Source: Streptomyces sp. NBC_01244 (GTDB taxonomy: Bacteria; Actinomycetota; Actinomycetes; Streptomycetales; Streptomycetaceae). Taken from it: a DNA stretch of 64,000 bases. The translations under genes and the position numbers were made by a program. A model generated the notes under the pieces. It made no database searches, was not told the origin of the DNA, and saw only the letters and a program-made list of their open reading frames with translations. The stretch is from positions 6,014,001 to 6,078,000 of the forward strand of contig NZ_CP108488.1 in assembly GCF_035987325.1 (NCBI RefSeq), in the 5' to 3' direction. Below, piece after piece: positions 1 through 9,835 of this stretch. Position 1 is the stretch's first letter; the number at the start of each line of letters is the position of its first letter.

Positions 1-45
1 CCGCCGACGGACGGGCGTCCCGGGAATCTCCCCGCCCGGCGGCCG

Positions 46-1200
<1,155 letters not shown>

Positions 1201-1201
1201 G

Positions 1202-1615
1202 TCAGTGGCACTCGGGGACGGTGGGCGGCGCCGCCAGGAACGGGCGCAGCTCCAGCCACTCGTGGATGGGCTTGCCGCCCGCCCCGGGGGCCGCCGACAG
1301 CTCACCGGCCAGCTCGACGGCGCGCTCGTAGCTGTCGACGTCGATCACCATCCACCCGGCGATCAGGTCCTTCGTCTCGGCGAAGGGGCCGTCGGTGACC
1401 GGCGGCCGGCCCTCGCCGTCGTAGCGGACCCAGGTCCCCTCGGGGGCGAGGGCCTGACCGTCGACGAACTCGCCGCTGCCCTCCAGCCGGTCCGCGAAGT
1501 CGCGCATGTACTGGATGTGGGCCGTGATCTCCTCCGGCGCCCACTCGCTCATGGGGACGTCGTTGGCGGCAGCCGGGGCGCCGCGGTAGTGCTTGAGAAG
1601 CAGGTACTTGGCCAT
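1202..1615 (-). CDS. YCII-related (DGPF) domain protein, sigma factor partner
   Basis: A 137-residue single-domain protein of the YCII/DGPF family, with the diagnostic DGPFAETKDLIAGW segment and a C-terminal IHEWLELRPF. The family is ferredoxin-like and small; many members sit directly before DUF6596 sigma factors, but their biochemical role is not settled. The start ATG at 1615 has a good GAGGAGA ribosome site just upstream. The stop is separated by one base from the GTG of the sigma gene, so the two are almost certainly co-transcribed and translationally coupled. The 175 bases upstream hold the promoter region, with no other gene. Confidence 0.93.
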   Translation of the reverse strand: MAKYLLLKHYRGAPAAANDVPMSEWAPEEITAHIQYMRDFADRLEGSGEFVDGQALAPEGTWVRYDGEGRPPVTDGPFAETKDLIAGWMVIDVDSYERAVELAGELSAAPGAGGKPIHEWLELRPFLAAPPTVPECH

Positions 1616-1790
1616 GACGGTCTCCTCGGTGCGGTGCGGCCCATTCTGGCCGCTCTCACGGAGGAGACGGAGCCCGGCACGGGTTCTCGACATCACCGCC
1701 GAAGTTTTTTCCACGGGATGCCGAGGAGCCGGACCGGGCGGATGTACCGCCCGGTCCGGAGTGTGGATCCAGCCTTCCGGCCCGGCTGGA

Positions 1791-2174
1791 TCAGGCGCGG
1801 TGGCCGCGGCTGTCGTAGCCGCTCCAGTCGCCCTTCCAGTCGCCCTTCCAGTGGCCGTTCCAGCCGCCCTTCCAGTCGCCGTTCCCGTGTCCGTACCAGT
1901 ACGTGTGGCAGTCCCACCGACCCCAGCTCTGATGGTGGGCGCGTTGGTGCCAGTGGCAGTAGCGGATGCGGTAGCCGTCGTCACCGCGGTCGCGGTGACC
2001 GGCGTGGCCGGATGCCGTCGCGGTGACGCCGGTGGGGCCGGCCTGCGGCGGCGCCGCCGCCGACACGGCGAACGCGTTGGAGGGCAGGAGTGCGCCTGCG
2101 CCGGCCAGGGCGGCCGAGGCGGTGAGAACGGCGAACCGTTGTCGTCTGCGGGGTCTGCGGGGTCTGTGGTTCAT
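1791..2174 (-). CDS. Secreted W/G/K-rich small protein, unknown function
   Basis: A 127-residue protein with an arginine-rich N-terminus, a hydrophobic stretch (FAVLTASAALAGAGALL) and a likely Ala-rich signal cleavage site near residue 36. The mature part is unusual: rich in His, Trp, Gly, Lys and Asp, and it ends in an imperfect repeat built from GDWKG/GHWKG units. Two cysteines (CHW, WDCHTYW) could form a disulfide. The ATG at 2174 follows GGAGGTGA at good spacing. No known domain was recognised. A surface or matrix peptide is possible, but that is a guess. Stand-alone; the 179 bases before the next gene hold no further coding sequence. Confidence 0.8.
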   Translation of the reverse strand: MNHRPRRPRRRQRFAVLTASAALAGAGALLPSNAFAVSAAAPPQAGPTGVTATASGHAGHRDRGDDGYRIRYCHWHQRAHHQSWGRWDCHTYWYGHGNGDWKGGWNGHWKGDWKGDWSGYDSRGHRA

Positions 2175-2353
2175 GAGAGTTCACCTCCGGCGAGCAGACA
2201 GGGACAGGGCGGCGAGAAAGGCCGATGATGCGGGTGGTCACCTGCTCTACGTGATCCCCTCCCCCCATTGAGCCCGCGCCGGCGCACCGCGTCATGCCCC
2301 TGACTTTCGGGGCTTGACAAACCAACCGACCGCGACGATCGGGGAGCGCCGTC

Positions 2354-3319
2354 TCAGACCCGCCGCTGGTCCGGGAGGTCCAGTGACTTGTCCCGCCAGC
2401 GGACGAAGAGGCTCTCCGCGTCGCCGCTGTACGACCACGGGACCCGCGTGGCCCTGTTGTCCAGCAGGGCGAAGACGGCCGGCGCCCGCGCCTCCATGCC
2501 CGCGTGGACCAGGCCGTGGGCCAGGTAGTTCAGGTCGGCGACGTCCTGGGCGTACGACACCGTGCGGTGGGCGATCCAGTTCTCCAGCGCGTTGCGCAGG
2601 TCCCAGCGCGCCCGGTCCCCGCTCCAGTGATAGGCCAGGCCGATCGCCGTGCGCCCCTCCGCCTCCGTCTGGTGCCGGTACTGCTCCGCCCGCGCCACCT
2701 GCGGCAGCACCACGAGCGGCGAACCGGGCGGGGCGTAGACGGCCACGTCCCAGGCGAAGTTGTTGGCCTCGCCGTTCGATCCGTGCCAGCGCGGGGAGAG
2801 GTAGCGCAGCGCCTGGTGGTGGGCTTCCCGGTGGTAGGGGTCGCGGGCGCGGAGCTCCTTCCACCAGTGGCCCATGTTCGGGTCGCCGCGGTCGTACAGC
2901 CTGGCGAGCGTCACGAGGGAGACGTACGGGTACGGGTCCTCGGGTGCCAGATCGGCGGCCCGCAGACAGAGCCCGGCCACCTGGTCCAGGCTGTCGCTCG
3001 CGGGCATCGCCCCGCTGCGCGCCGCGGCGAACGTCCGCATCACCTCGGTCTCCGCACGCAGTACGGCCGCGTCCGGATCGGTGGGGTCGGCGGCGTACCA
3101 GACGTCCACGGTGCGCCGGCTCGCCGCGGCGTCCGCGAGCAGCCGGATGCGGTGCGCGCGCCGGTCCCAGTCCTCACGGGGGTGCTCGGCCAGCAGGTCG
3201 CGGGCCCCTTCCCAGCGGCCCATCACCATGTCCTGGCGGCACTGCTCCAGGCCTCGGTCGCCGTACGCCAGGTCGTAGACCGGTGCTCCGGAACGGCGGC
3301 GGCGCGGCCAGGGTGCCAT
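2354..3319 (-). CDS. Conserved actinobacterial protein of unknown function, helical repeat type
   Basis: A 321-residue, soluble-looking protein without signal peptide or membrane segment. The composition (many Ala/Arg/Glu, regularly spaced helices such as AVLRAETEVMRTFAAARSG, LDQVAGLCLRAADLAPEDPYPYVSLVTLARL) suggests a TPR-like alpha-solenoid. Its middle contains HHQALRYLSPRWHGSNGE, which resembles conserved proteins found in many Streptomyces. The ATG at 3319 is chosen over the in-frame GTG at 3325 because AGGAG lies five bases before the ATG but abuts the GTG. No functional neighbour is evident; the next gene downstream faces away. Function unknown. Confidence 0.85.
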   Translation of the reverse strand: MAPWPRRRRSGAPVYDLAYGDRGLEQCRQDMVMGRWEGARDLLAEHPREDWDRRAHRIRLLADAAASRRTVDVWYAADPTDPDAAVLRAETEVMRTFAAARSGAMPASDSLDQVAGLCLRAADLAPEDPYPYVSLVTLARLYDRGDPNMGHWWKELRARDPYHREAHHQALRYLSPRWHGSNGEANNFAWDVAVYAPPGSPLVVLPQVARAEQYRHQTEAEGRTAIGLAYHWSGDRARWDLRNALENWIAHRTVSYAQDVADLNYLAHGLVHAGMEARAPAVFALLDNRATRVPWSYSGDAESLFVRWRDKSLDLPDQRRV

Positions 3320-3407
3320 GGACACTCCTCGGATCGGTGGGGGTGGACGACGCGGGCGCCGGAGCGGCTGGCACTGGCGGCGTCGGCGCTCTGCGCTCTG
3401 CGTGCCG

Positions 3408-4904
3408 TCAGTAGTCGGTGAGCACGTCGTCCCGCCGTTCGGCCCCCGCGAGGCCGGGTCCGCTGCCCGGTCCGGAGCCTTGTTCCTCGTAGAAGACGTC
3501 CTGTTCGGGATCCAGCGGCCTGGGCCTGAAGTAGGAGACGCCCTGCAGCCGGGAGAAGGTCATCGGGATCAGACCCAGAGCGAGCGCCCCGAGGCCGATG
3601 GCGAGGGCGCTGCCGGTCAGTTCCGGCACCGACATCGCGAAGATCCAGATCATGAACAGGGCTCCGCCGAGCGGCCACAGCCCGACGAGGAGGAAGGTGC
3701 CCACGGACCTGAACAGCACCTTGCGGTAGGCGACCACGGCCGCCAGGCCGGCGAGGGCGTAGTAGAAGGCGATGTGCAGGCCGATGCCGCTGACGGCGTC
3801 CCGTACGAACTGCGTGCCGGAGCCGGCCGTGGCGGACACCGCGACGAGCAGGAGAGCCACCGCCGCCACGGTGGCCGTGGCGACCGAGGGCGTCTGCCAG
3901 TCGCGGTGGATGCGGCCGAACGCGGCGGGCACGGTGCGGTCGCGGCCCATGGCGAAGAGCGTGCGGGTCGCCTGGAGGAGGCTCGTCTCCAGGGTGGCGA
4001 TCATGGACAGAACGACGGCGAGGACGAGCAGCCGGCCGCCCCAGCCCGGCCATACGGCGTCGCCGAGCACGGAGAGGAAGCCGTCGGGGTTGTTCCGTAC
4101 CGCGTCCGCCCCGATGAGGATGTTGGTGGCGATGGTGAAGACGACGAAGATCGCGAACGACACCGCGACGCCGATCAGGCCGCCGAGGCCGAAGGAACGG
4201 CGACCGGTGCGGGTCTCCTCGTTGAGATTGCTGGAGACGTCCCAGCCCCAGTAGCTGACTCCCGCGATCAGCGCGCCGGCGACGAAGCTGTGCGACGCGT
4301 CGAAATGGCCGAAGCCGAACCAGGAGAGCGAGAAGTCCGCCGCGTTCCCGTCCTTGACCAGGGCGGCGACGGCGAAGGCCAGGAGCAGCACGAGCTGGAG
4401 GCCGGTGAGGATCCGGCGGGTGTACGGGCTGATCCGGGCCCCCTGCGCCACCACGCCCGCCATGAGCAGGAACCAGCCCGCGCCGACGGCCGTGGCCAGG
4501 CCGGTGTGCGCGGCCAGTTCCGGGCTGATGAGGGCGAGGGTGGCACTGCCGGCCGGGAGGGTGGCCGACACGAGGAAGGCCGTCGCGGCGACGACCAGGG
4601 CCCAGCCGCTGAGGAAGCCGAGGAAGGGGTGCAGCGTGCGCGCCACCCAGGCGTAGCTCGCCCCGGCGTTGACGTCGAGGCGGCCCAGATGACGGAAGGC
4701 CAGCGCGATGCCGGTCATCGGTATCGCGCAGTACAGGAGCACCGCGGGGCTCGCGACCCCGACGGTGGCGATGAGCGCGGGGATCGTCGCGGCGACGGTG
4801 TACGCCGGCCCGCAGCCCGCGACCGCCAAGACGATGGAGTCGAGCGTCCCCAGGCTGCCGGCGCGCAGGCCGCCCCCGTCGCTGCCGGCCCTTTTGCTCA
4901 CCAC
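3408..4904 (-). CDS. APC superfamily amino acid permease
   Basis: An integral membrane transporter of about 498 residues with roughly 12 hydrophobic segments. The first helix motif (LDSIVLAVAGCGPAYTVAA) and the GASYAWVARTLHPFLGFLSGW segment around helix 3 are typical of amino acid/polyamine/organocation permeases. Substrate is unknown. The cytoplasmic C-terminus carries a Gly/Pro/Ser-rich linker and an acidic end (DVLTDY). The start GTG at 4904 sits eight bases after GAGGGG; the adjacent GTG at 4901 is an alternative. Upstream, an inverted TCAAC/GTTGA pair at 4993-5007 may be a control site, but this is speculative. Transcribed alone. Confidence 0.92.
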   Translation of the reverse strand: MVSKRAGSDGGGLRAGSLGTLDSIVLAVAGCGPAYTVAATIPALIATVGVASPAVLLYCAIPMTGIALAFRHLGRLDVNAGASYAWVARTLHPFLGFLSGWALVVAATAFLVSATLPAGSATLALISPELAAHTGLATAVGAGWFLLMAGVVAQGARISPYTRRILTGLQLVLLLAFAVAALVKDGNAADFSLSWFGFGHFDASHSFVAGALIAGVSYWGWDVSSNLNEETRTGRRSFGLGGLIGVAVSFAIFVVFTIATNILIGADAVRNNPDGFLSVLGDAVWPGWGGRLLVLAVVLSMIATLETSLLQATRTLFAMGRDRTVPAAFGRIHRDWQTPSVATATVAAVALLLVAVSATAGSGTQFVRDAVSGIGLHIAFYYALAGLAAVVAYRKVLFRSVGTFLLVGLWPLGGALFMIWIFAMSVPELTGSALAIGLGALALGLIPMTFSRLQGVSYFRPRPLDPEQDVFYEEQGSGPGSGPGLAGAERRDDVLTDY

Positions 4905-5088
4905 TGGCTGTGCCCCTCTGAGCCGCGTACAAGGGCTAGATCTTCTACGCGGTGGCGGTGGGGACACAAGGGTTCTCTTCGGTTTCTTTTGTTCAACTAC
5001 CTGTTGATGGCCGGGATTAGCGGTCCGTTTGGGCGGGTGGTTCGGATTTCGTTGTCCGTGCGGATGCCTGCCGCGGGGCGGAAACGAC

Positions 5089-5130
5089 TTCGGTGCGCAC
5101 CGGGGCCCGGGGGCCTCGATGCGCACCGAA
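5089..5130 (-). terminator. Hairpin terminator of the collagen-like gene
   Basis: Perfect 11-bp inverted repeat, TTCGGTGCGCA at 5089-5099 and TGCGCACCGAA at 5120-5130, around a 20-base GC-rich loop. It lies 23 bases after the stop codon of the collagen-like gene on its strand. There is no long U tract, as is usual for Streptomyces terminators. Confidence 0.7.
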
Positions 5131-5152
5131 GGAAAGGATGGGTGGGGCTGGG

Positions 5153-6616
5153 TCAGCAGGAGGGGATGCGGTTCAGGTTCTCGGCGTAGCGGGCGGCGAT
5201 CCAGCCGCGGCCGTCGGCGAGCTTGTACCAAAGGGTGTTGCCGTCGACCGAGGTGCCGTTGGTCTTGCACAGCACCTGGACCTCGGTGCCGTGCTTGATC
5301 GCGCCGGTCTTCTTGTAGTGGGTGCCGGGGCCGGTGCGGACGTGCAGCTTGTCGCTGACGATGCGGGCCGTCGGCTTGCCGGGCTTGTCGCCCTTGCCGC
5401 CGTGGTCCTTACCGCCGTGGTCCTTGCCGCACTTGCACGTGCCGGGCTTGCCCTTGTCGCCCTTCGGGCCCTGCGGTCCCCTCGGGCCCTGGTCGCCCTT
5501 GGGTCCGCCCGGTCCGCGGTTGCCCTTCGGGCCCTGGTCGCCCTTCGGTCCGCCCGGTCCGCGCGAACCGGTCGGTCCGGCCGGGCCGGTGTTCCCGCGG
5601 TCACCGCGGTCGCCCTTGTCACCCTTGTCGCCCTTGGGTCCGCCGGCCGGGCCGGTGTCGCCCTTGGGGCCCTGGGGTCCGCCCGGTCCGGGCACTCCCG
5701 CCGGTCCCGCCGGACCGGGGTTGCCCGTGTCGCCCTTCGGCCCGGCTGCCCCGGTGTCGCCCTTCGGGCCGCCCGCCGGGCCCGTGTCACCCTTCGGGCC
5801 GGGTGCCCCGGTCTCGCCCCTCGGGCCCTGGGGGCCTCCGGCCGGGCCCTGGTCGCCCTTCGGTCCCTGCGGTCCCGCGTCGCCCTTCGGTCCCTTGGGT
5901 CCCTTGGGGCCCTGCGGACCCTTCGGCCCGTGCTCGCCCTTCTCGCCGCGGTCACCCTTCTCACCGCGGTCGCCGCGGTCCCCGCGCTCGCCCTTCTCGC
6001 CGCGCTCGCCCTGGTCACCCTTGTCGCCCTTGGGGCCGGGGCGGCCCGGCTTGCCGTGGTGACCGGGCTTTCCGCCGTGGCCCGGCTTCCCGTCGTGGCC
6101 GTCCTGGCCGTCGTCGCCCTTGGGGCCCGTCACCGGGGTGGACACCGCGTACAGACCGGGCGAGGAGCCCGCCCCGGCCGCCCACTCGCCGCCGTCGAGC
6201 GTCGTGCCCTCGGGGGCGTCCGCGTCCACCCGTACGAGTACGCCCAGCCGGGTGCCGCTGTCCGCCGGGAAGGCGAAGCCCGCCCGGGTCCCGGCGTCAC
6301 AGGTCAGCTGGCGGGCGTTGCCCGAGAGGGTGCAGGGCGCGCCCGCGCGGTCGCCGTTCCAGTAGAAGCGGGCCTCGGGGAAGGTCGTCCGCTCCGGCGC
6401 GGTGATCCGGAATCTGCTGCTGAGCGCCGGATCGCCGCCGGTCTCCGCCACGATCACCACGCGGCCGGTCTTTCCGGCGGCGATCGAGGGGACGTACGGC
6501 TGGGAGAACCGGATGTGCGGCGAGCCGGCGGCGAAAGCCGGCACGGCCGGCAGCAGGCAGGTCGCGGTGACGGCCGCGACGACCAGGGCGGCCGACGTGC
6601 AGCGGGAAGCAGACAA
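5153..6616 (-). CDS. Secreted collagen-like repeat protein with C-terminal SH3-type domain
   Basis: A 487-residue exported protein. The N-terminus is a signal peptide ending near AFA-AGS (residue 29-30). A beta-rich domain follows to about residue 165, with a Cys pair (APCTLSG, QLTCDAG). Residues about 165-395 are uninterrupted collagen-like Gly-X-Y triplets, mostly GPKGD, GPAG and GDRG, with a few GG slips. [16 protein letters not shown] linker leads to a bacterial SH3-like domain at about 415-487 ([25 protein letters not shown]). The TTG at 6616 is taken as start because GGAGG lies eight bases upstream and no ATG or GTG suits. Likely a wall-associated rod or adhesin; the SH3 domain may bind the wall. 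Function inferred. Confidence 0.88.
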   Translation of the reverse strand: MSASRCTSAALVVAAVTATCLLPAVPAFAAGSPHIRFSQPYVPSIAAGKTGRVVIVAETGGDPALSSRFRITAPERTTFPEARFYWNGDRAGAPCTLSGNARQLTCDAGTRAGFAFPADSGTRLGVLVRVDADAPEGTTLDGGEWAAGAGSSPGLYAVSTPVTGPKGDDGQDGHDGKPGHGGKPGHHGKPGRPGPKGDKGDQGERGEKGERGDRGDRGEKGDRGEKGEHGPKGPQGPKGPKGPKGDAGPQGPKGDQGPAGGPQGPRGETGAPGPKGDTGPAGGPKGDTGAAGPKGDTGNPGPAGPAGVPGPGGPQGPKGDTGPAGGPKGDKGDKGDRGDRGNTGPAGPTGSRGPGGPKGDQGPKGNRGPGGPKGDQGPRGPQGPKGDKGKPGTCKCGKDHGGKDHGGKGDKPGKPTARIVSDKLHVRTGPGTHYKKTGAIKHGTEVQVLCKTNGTSVDGNTLWYKLADGRGWIAARYAENLNRIPSC

Positions 6617-6747
6617 GGGTGTTTCCTCCGCGAGGAAAAGCGACGGAACCGGAGGGCGACCGCCGAATGCGGTCTTCCGGTGGACAAAAGTCCCAACACC
6701 AGTTAAAAGCTGACAATGCGACCCGGTCGTGTACGACGCGTAACCGA

Positions 6748-7323
6748 TCACTCGGCAGCCGCGTGAATCCCTCCGCCGGCCCGGACCAGGACGTACGCCG
6801 CCTCGCGCGCCCGCACCGCCGCTCCCGGGCCCGGCTCCAGGGCCGCGACCACCGTCGCCCCCTCGACCAGCAGCAGCAACTGCTCCGCCAGCCCCTCCCG
6901 GCCCGGCCCGGCGGCGTCGGCCAGCAGAGCCCGCAGCTCCGCCTTGTGGCGGCGTACGACGTCCAGCACCCCTGCGGGCCCCGCGCCCAGCTCCCCGTAC
7001 GCGTTCAGGAACGCGCAGCCGCGGAAGCCCGGCTCCGAGAACCATCGGGCGAGCCACTCGAAGACCGCCCCGACCGGGTCGGCCTGCCCCGCGACCGCTG
7101 CGCGCAGGCTCCCCATCCAGCGGCGGTCGCGGCGCTCCAGGTAGGCGGTGACCAGGGACTCCTTGGCCGGGTAGAGGCGGTAGAGCCGCTTGAGCGGGAT
7201 CCCCGACTCGGCGCGGATCCGGTCCATGCCCACGGCCTGGATGCCTTCGGCGTAGAACAGCGCCTCCGCGGCGTCGAGCAGGCGGGTGCGGGCGTCTTCG
7301 TCGTTCATCGGGGCGGCGGGCAT
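6748..7323 (-). CDS. TetR/AcrR family repressor
   Basis: A 191-residue one-component regulator. The N-terminal TetR helix-turn-helix spans about residues 8-55 ([15 protein letters not shown] ... [20 protein letters not shown]). The C-terminal ligand domain contains [13 protein letters not shown], typical of the subfamily next to small enzymes. It is divergent from the NTF2-like gene at 7467, and two matching 16-bp palindromes lie between them, so autoregulation plus control of the neighbour is likely. ATG at 7323 is used; the in-frame ATG at 7308 is a credible alternative since neither has a strong ribosome site. Ligand unknown. Confidence 0.93.
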   Translation of the reverse strand: MPAAPMNDEDARTRLLDAAEALFYAEGIQAVGMDRIRAESGIPLKRLYRLYPAKESLVTAYLERRDRRWMGSLRAAVAGQADPVGAVFEWLARWFSEPGFRGCAFLNAYGELGAGPAGVLDVVRRHKAELRALLADAAGPGREGLAEQLLLLVEGATVVAALEPGPGAAVRAREAAYVLVRAGGGIHAAAE

Positions 7324-7354
7324 GGAAGCAGCGTAGACCAGAATCGCTTGCGCG

Positions 7355-7370
7355 GAGAACGCACGTTCTC
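7355..7370. promoter_or_regulatory. TetR operator, proximal palindrome
   Basis: GAGAACGCACGTTCTC, a perfect 7-bp inverted repeat with a CA centre, 32 bases upstream of the tetR start. Its twin follows at 7389, which strongly suggests the site of the adjacent TetR protein. Confidence 0.8.
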
Positions 7371-7388
7371 TAAGCTCGGGACGCCATG

Positions 7389-7404
7389 GAGAACGACCGT
7401 TCTC
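7389..7404. promoter_or_regulatory. TetR operator, distal palindrome
   Basis: GAGAACGACCGTTCTC, the same GAGAACG/CGTTCTC arms as the site at 7355, with an AC centre. The centres are 34 bp apart, close to three helical turns, so two dimers could bind on one face. It overlaps the ATG at 7386, which argues that the gene starts at 7467 instead. Confidence 0.8.
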
Positions 7405-7466
7405 ATTCTCCCGCCCCGCTCCGCCCCGCCCCACCCACCCCAGTCGATGTGGAGAGGTATCCCGCC

Positions 7467-7889
7467 GTGACCGCTACCCATTCCGTGCGACCGCCGCTGC
7501 CGCCCTTCACCGAGGAGTCCGCCCGCGCCAAGGTGCAGGCCGCCGAGGACGCCTGGAACAGCCGCGACCCCGAACGCGTCTCCCTCGCCTACACCGAGGA
7601 CTCCGCCTGGCGGAACCGCGACCGCTTCCTGACCGGCCGCGCCGAGATCCGCGCCTTCCTCGCCGACAAGTGGGAGCGCGAGCTGGAGTACCGCCTGCGC
7701 AAGGAGCTGTGGGCGTACACCGACAACCGCATCTCGGTGCGCTTCGAGTACGAGTGGCACGACATGAGCGGCCAGTGGTGGCGCAGCCACGGCAACGAGC
7801 AGTGGGAGTTCGATGCCGCAGGCCTGATGCGCCGCCGCGAGGCCAGCATCAACGACATCCCGATCGACGAGTCGGACCGCCGCCTCTGA
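7467..7889 (+). CDS. NTF2-like protein, DUF1348 family
   Basis: A 140-residue protein of the nuclear transport factor 2-like superfamily. DUF1348 features are visible: [23 protein letters not shown] at the front, [18 protein letters not shown], and the Trp-rich [20 protein letters not shown] and [15 protein letters not shown]. These form the alpha+beta cone that binds small hydrophobic ligands. Enzymatic activity is not established. GTG at 7467 is chosen: GGAGAGG lies nine bases upstream and protein homology begins shortly after. The ATG at 7386 overlaps the TetR operator and would add a low-complexity Pro/Ser leader. Likely repressed by the divergent TetR regulator and induced by its ligand. 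Confidence 0.92.
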   Translation: MTATHSVRPPLPPFTEESARAKVQAAEDAWNSRDPERVSLAYTEDSAWRNRDRFLTGRAEIRAFLADKWERELEYRLRKELWAYTDNRISVRFEYEWHDMSGQWWRSHGNEQWEFDAAGLMRRREASINDIPIDESDRRL

Positions 7890-7987
7890 GCGTTCTGGAT
7901 CCGAGTGCCCGCAGGCGGGACGGTTACGCTCCGCAACCCCCTCCCCAGCCCTCGGAGTTATGCTGGCAGGAACCCTGGGGAGGCAGT

Positions 7988-8392
7988 GTGACCGAGCGCA
8001 AACCGCCTGGTGTCAGCTTCGAATCCTTCGTGGACCGCCAGATCAGACAGGCCGAGGCGAGCGGCGAGATCGAGAACCTGCCCGGCTTCGGAAAGCCGCT
8101 GGCCTCGCTCGACGCCCCGTACGACGAGCTCTGGTGGATCAAGGGCAAACTGCACCGCGAGGGCTTCGCGGTCCTCCCGCCGGCGCTCGCACTCCGCAAG
8201 GAGGCGGAAGACGCCCGCGAGGCGATCAAGGCCGCCCGCACCGAACGCCAGGTCCGCGACCTCCTCACGGAGATCAACGACAAGATCCGCACGGCCCTGC
8301 GCAGGCCCCCGCCCGGCCCCCCGCTGAACCTCAGGGAATTCGACGTCGAAGCCGAACTCGCCCAGTGGCGGGAGTCCCGCGAAGCCCGCTGA
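7988..8392 (+). CDS. DUF1992 / DnaJC28-like conserved domain protein
   Basis: A 134-residue protein dominated by the DUF1992 domain: FVDRQIRQAEASGEIENLPG, GFGKPL and WWIKGKLHREG. In eukaryotes this domain occurs in DnaJ homolog C28; bacterial members lack the J domain, as here, and have no proven function. Regularly spaced Arg/Glu helices follow, and it ends with AQWRESREAR. GTG at 7988 follows GGGGAGG by four bases. No operon partner; the next gene starts about 190 bases downstream. Confidence 0.9.
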   Translation: MTERKPPGVSFESFVDRQIRQAEASGEIENLPGFGKPLASLDAPYDELWWIKGKLHREGFAVLPPALALRKEAEDAREAIKAARTERQVRDLLTEINDKIRTALRRPPPGPPLNLREFDVEAELAQWRESREAR

Positions 8393-8449
8393 CGGCCGCC
8401 CCGCAAGGGTTGGTGTCAGGGGTCGACGGAAGCGGGTAACGTCTTTGTC

Positions 8450-8479
8450 ATGTTCTTCCAGAGGCCGATTTACGAGTGA
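8450..8479 (+). other. Possible nine-codon leader peptide
   Basis: ATG at 8450 opens a short frame, MFFQRPIYE, ending at TGA 8477-8479, about 100 bases ahead of the small DUF6243-like gene. No convincing ribosome site is seen. It could be a leader peptide or chance. Confidence 0.2.
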
Positions 8480-8581
8480 GCGCGTGATGGGCCCCGGCTG
8501 ACGTCCTTCGACGACGACGCCGCCGACCGTCCCCCACCAACGCATCCGTAGATCACTCCGCACTCATGACCGGGAGAACCC

Positions 8582-8797
8582 GTGACCGTCAGCAAGAACA
8601 TCAACAACCCCGTGGGCCAGGGCGGCGGCCAGCGCAAGCGGCAGTCCCGCGCCGAACGGGCGAACAACGGCCCGCACCGCAACCTCGACCGCCAGGGCGC
8701 GGCCGACCAGAGGGCGGAGCTGCTGCGCAAGATGCGCGAGAAGGCAGCCGAGGCCGAGGGCGCCGAGCCGACGGCCGACGCTCCCGCCGAGAGCTGA
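8582..8797 (+). CDS. Small basic protein, DUF6243-like
   Basis: A 71-residue, strongly charged protein (VTVSKNINNPVGQGGGQRKR then QSRAERANNG, LLRKMREKAAEAEG). It resembles a small Streptomyces family I recall as DUF6243; function unknown. No signal peptide or membrane segment; likely disordered and possibly nucleic-acid binding because of its Arg/Lys-rich front half. GTG at 8582 follows GGGAGAA. A strong hairpin follows 32 bases after the stop, indicating a monocistronic transcript. Confidence 0.8.
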   Translation: MTVSKNINNPVGQGGGQRKRQSRAERANNGPHRNLDRQGAADQRAELLRKMREKAAEAEGAEPTADAPAES

Positions 8798-8828
8798 CGC
8801 ACCCCCGCCCCAGGGCGACCCCGCACGA

Positions 8829-8867
8829 AGCAGGGCCCGGACCGCACCACGCGGCCCGGGCCCTGCT
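8829..8867 (+). terminator. Hairpin terminator after the DUF6243-like gene
   Basis: Perfect 12-bp inverted repeat, AGCAGGGCCCGG at 8829-8840 and CCGGGCCCTGCT at 8856-8867, around a 15-base loop, just past the stop codon. No U tract. Confidence 0.75.
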
Positions 8868-8978
8868 GCGGTATGAGGGAACCGCTCCGGGAGTGGGGGC
8901 ATCTCCTGAGGCATGGGTGTCTTGATCTTCGGGCTGTTCTTCGGATCTTCACCGAGGGCTGGCTCGGGTACCCCGGCA

Positions 8979-9157
8979 TGATGGATCCCGGCGGACAGGG
9001 CTACCAGGCAGGGGCGGTGGACCTGCTGCGCACGACGGCGCTGTGGAGCACCTCCGCCGCGATCCTCGGACGTTGCTGGACCACGGCAGCCGTCCAACTG
9101 TCCGTCCTGCCGCTGGCGGCGCTCTGGATAGCCTCGTTCGACACCTACTACAACTGA
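8979..9157 (+). pseudogene. Possible remnant of a small membrane protein
   Basis: A 59-codon frame from ATG 8979 encodes one or two hydrophobic stretches (VQLSVLPLAALWIASFD) and ends TYYN. It has no ribosome site. Just upstream, a different frame starting at ATG 8912 encodes MGVLIFGLFFGSSPRAG, a good start for a membrane protein, and then stops. The pair looks like one small membrane gene broken by a frameshift, or two chance frames. This is the only coding potential in the 380 bases between the terminator and the PadR gene. Confidence 0.3.
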
Positions 9158-9179
9158 CCCGCCACGAGGCCGGCCGCTG

Positions 9180-9818
9180 CTAGCGGTCGTCCTCCGGGTG
9201 TGGCCCTGTCGCGTACGGGTTCGGCTCATCGTCCGCGAGCACGCCCACGAAGGGTTCGCCCTCCCCCGCGAAGGTGTACGCGCCGCCTTCGATCCGCTCG
9301 ACGAGTCCGCGGGTCCATTCCGCGCCGCTGTCGGCCGAGTGCACCCACAGGTTCATGATTTCGCCGATGTGGCCGAGCTGCCCGGGCCCGTCCTCCGGCG
9401 TGTAGTACTCGGTGACGGCGGACCGCCACTGCTCGAGCCCCGCGATCCGCTGCTTGAGGAGGGCGACGGCCTCGTTCCGGGGCAGGTCGACGATGAAGCC
9501 GAGGCCGGCCGAGACGACGTCGGACTTCTGCTCGTGCGAGCTCAGGGCCTCGCGCAGCAGGGTGAAGAACTCTTCGGTTCCCTTGTCGGTGATCTCGTAC
9601 TCGACGCGGGGCGGGCCGCCGACGGCGCTCGGCGCGACCTCGTGCGCGATGAGGAGTCCTTGCTTCGCCATCTGCTTGAGCGCGTGGTAGATCGAGCCCG
9701 GCTTGGCGTTGGACCACTCGTGGGCGCCCCAGAACTCCAGGTCGTTGCGTACCTGGTAGCCGTGGGCCCGACCGTGCTGGCGGACCGCGCCGAGGACCAG
9801 CAGCCGGATCGCTGACAT
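9180..9818 (-). CDS. PadR family transcriptional regulator
   Basis: A 212-residue repressor. The PadR winged helix covers about residues 1-85 (MSAIRLLVLGAVRQHGRAHG, WSNAKPGSIYHALKQMAKQGLL, PPRVEYEITDKG). A C-terminal helical dimerisation domain (subfamily 2 type, DUF4180-like in length) includes LLKQRIAGLEQWRSAVTEYY. ATG at 9818 is chosen, with AGGGAG upstream; an in-frame TTG at 9839 lies before the ribosome site. Divergent from the drug-efflux-type ABC genes at 9983-11742, the usual arrangement for a repressor that releases its exporter on binding a toxic compound. Repeated TCAAGTTTGA sites fill the intergenic region. Confidence 0.94.
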   Translation of the reverse strand: MSAIRLLVLGAVRQHGRAHGYQVRNDLEFWGAHEWSNAKPGSIYHALKQMAKQGLLIAHEVAPSAVGGPPRVEYEITDKGTEEFFTLLREALSSHEQKSDVVSAGLGFIVDLPRNEAVALLKQRIAGLEQWRSAVTEYYTPEDGPGQLGHIGEIMNLWVHSADSGAEWTRGLVERIEGGAYTFAGEGEPFVGVLADDEPNPYATGPHPEDDR

Positions 9819-9835
9819 GCGCCTCTCCCTCTTGG

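Noticed and set aside
5425..6127. Collagen-like GXY coding repeats as possible CRISPR or assembly artefact
   Set aside because: Units are variable triplet codon repeats in one long frame, without spacers; they encode a sensible protein.
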